Origin: Aeromonas veronii
GTDB taxonomy: Bacteria; Pseudomonadota; Gammaproteobacteria; Enterobacterales; Aeromonadaceae
Length of the DNA: 64,000 nt
Reading direction: 5' to 3'
NCBI GenBank assembly: GCA_041319085.1
Contig: CP101033.1
Coordinates: 2,320,501-2,384,500, forward strand
Part shown: positions 63,893 through 64,000 of the stretch, piece after piece
How the letters are laid out: every line of letters starts with the position of its first letter
Numbering within the stretch: the first letter of the stretch is position 1
Program-made: the position numbers and the translations under genes
The notes under the pieces: generated by a model
What the model saw: only the letters and a program-made list of their open reading frames with translations
The model's database searches: none
Told to the model about the DNA's origin: nothing

Positions 63893-64000
63893 TTAGAGAA
63901 CCAAGTGCTCTGATTTGACCCGCACCATCATGCCGGTCTGCAGTTGGACCTGTACATCGTCCTTGGTTACTTCCTTGATGGTTGCCGGAACCGGGAGTTT
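63893..64000 (-). CDS. proQ: RNA chaperone ProQ (3' end only)
   Basis: The last 35 codons, reading KLPVPATIKEVTKDDVQVQL and ending MMVRVKSEHLVL. This matches the C-terminal Tudor-like domain of ProQ (…RVQLNSGM…VRAEHLVF in E. coli). The gene continues beyond the window. The proQ-prc gene order is conserved in enterics. Confidence 0.82.
   Translation of the reverse strand, partial: KLPVPATIKEVTKDDVQVQLQTGMMVRVKSEHLVL

Overview
The window is a stretch of high-GC (about 60%) gammaproteobacterial chromosome. Gene content and protein resemblance point to Aeromonas or a very close relative: initiator-tRNA array, nrfABCDE with a DsbE-like gene, glpABC, lysO, ybjD, zapC-pyrD, giant NAD-glutamate dehydrogenase, pepN and proQ-prc. 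Species cannot be assigned from the sequence alone. Most genes are ordinary core genes. The unusual content is concentrated in mobile-element insertions and in partial gene duplications at operon junctions.

Layout. 1-3.3 kb: a basic amino-acid ABC importer operon (ATPase, binding protein, first permease running off the edge), divergent from the lysine exporter lysO. 3.4-5.6 kb: a nucleotidase of the YjjG type and an M17 aminopeptidase. 5.76-6.83 kb: seven tandem initiator tRNA-fMet genes on a strict 165-bp period, with a promoter upstream. 7-9.1 kb: glgX. 9.2-18.1 kb: a membrane protein, ybjD, AraC and LysR regulators around a DMT transporter, a TauE/SafE transporter, tapT and a ROK regulator. 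18.2-21.3 kb: a chemoreceptor gene whose first codons have been cut off by a TnpB-only IS200/IS605-type element. 21.4-26.5 kb: ychJ and the anaerobic glycerol-3-phosphate dehydrogenase operon glpABC. 26.5-41.7 kb: one giant LapA-like repeat adhesin (about 4,548 codons when rejoined), broken near its C-terminus by an IS50-like insertion with a perfect 9-bp target duplication. 41.7-42.4 kb: an AT-rich gap. 42.4-50.2 kb: the formate-dependent nitrite reductase operon nrfABCDE, a DsbE-like thioredoxin and a fused nrfFG. 50.5-57.0 kb: zapC, pyrD and the 1,612-residue NAD-dependent glutamate dehydrogenase. 57.3-64 kb: a DUF2835 protein, pepN, a small secreted cysteine-containing protein between two decayed copies of an IS1595-like element, prc, and the 3' end of proQ.

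How the genes fit together. glpABC and nrf are both anaerobic respiration modules: GlpABC feeds electrons from glycerol-3-phosphate to quinone, and NrfABCD passes quinol electrons to nitrite. NrfE, the DsbE-like protein and NrfFG attach the haem groups. The adhesin carries an N-terminal retention-type module and a TAAG motif near residue 106, as expected for a surface adhesin released by a LapG-type protease. The IS separates its RTX repeats and secretion signal from the rest, so this copy is probably not exported.

The strongest observations are these. (1) Removing the TnpB element at 19921-21303 recreates a chemoreceptor start (Met-Thr-His-Leu-Leu-Lys) with a well-placed ribosome-binding site on the far side. 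The predicted guide of the element is therefore the chemoreceptor's own start region. (2) The IS50-like insertion breaks the adhesin exactly, with OE-like and IE-like ends. (3) Two operon junctions, glpB/glpC and nrfC/nrfD, each carry a short degenerate copy of a neighbouring gene end that remains translatable.
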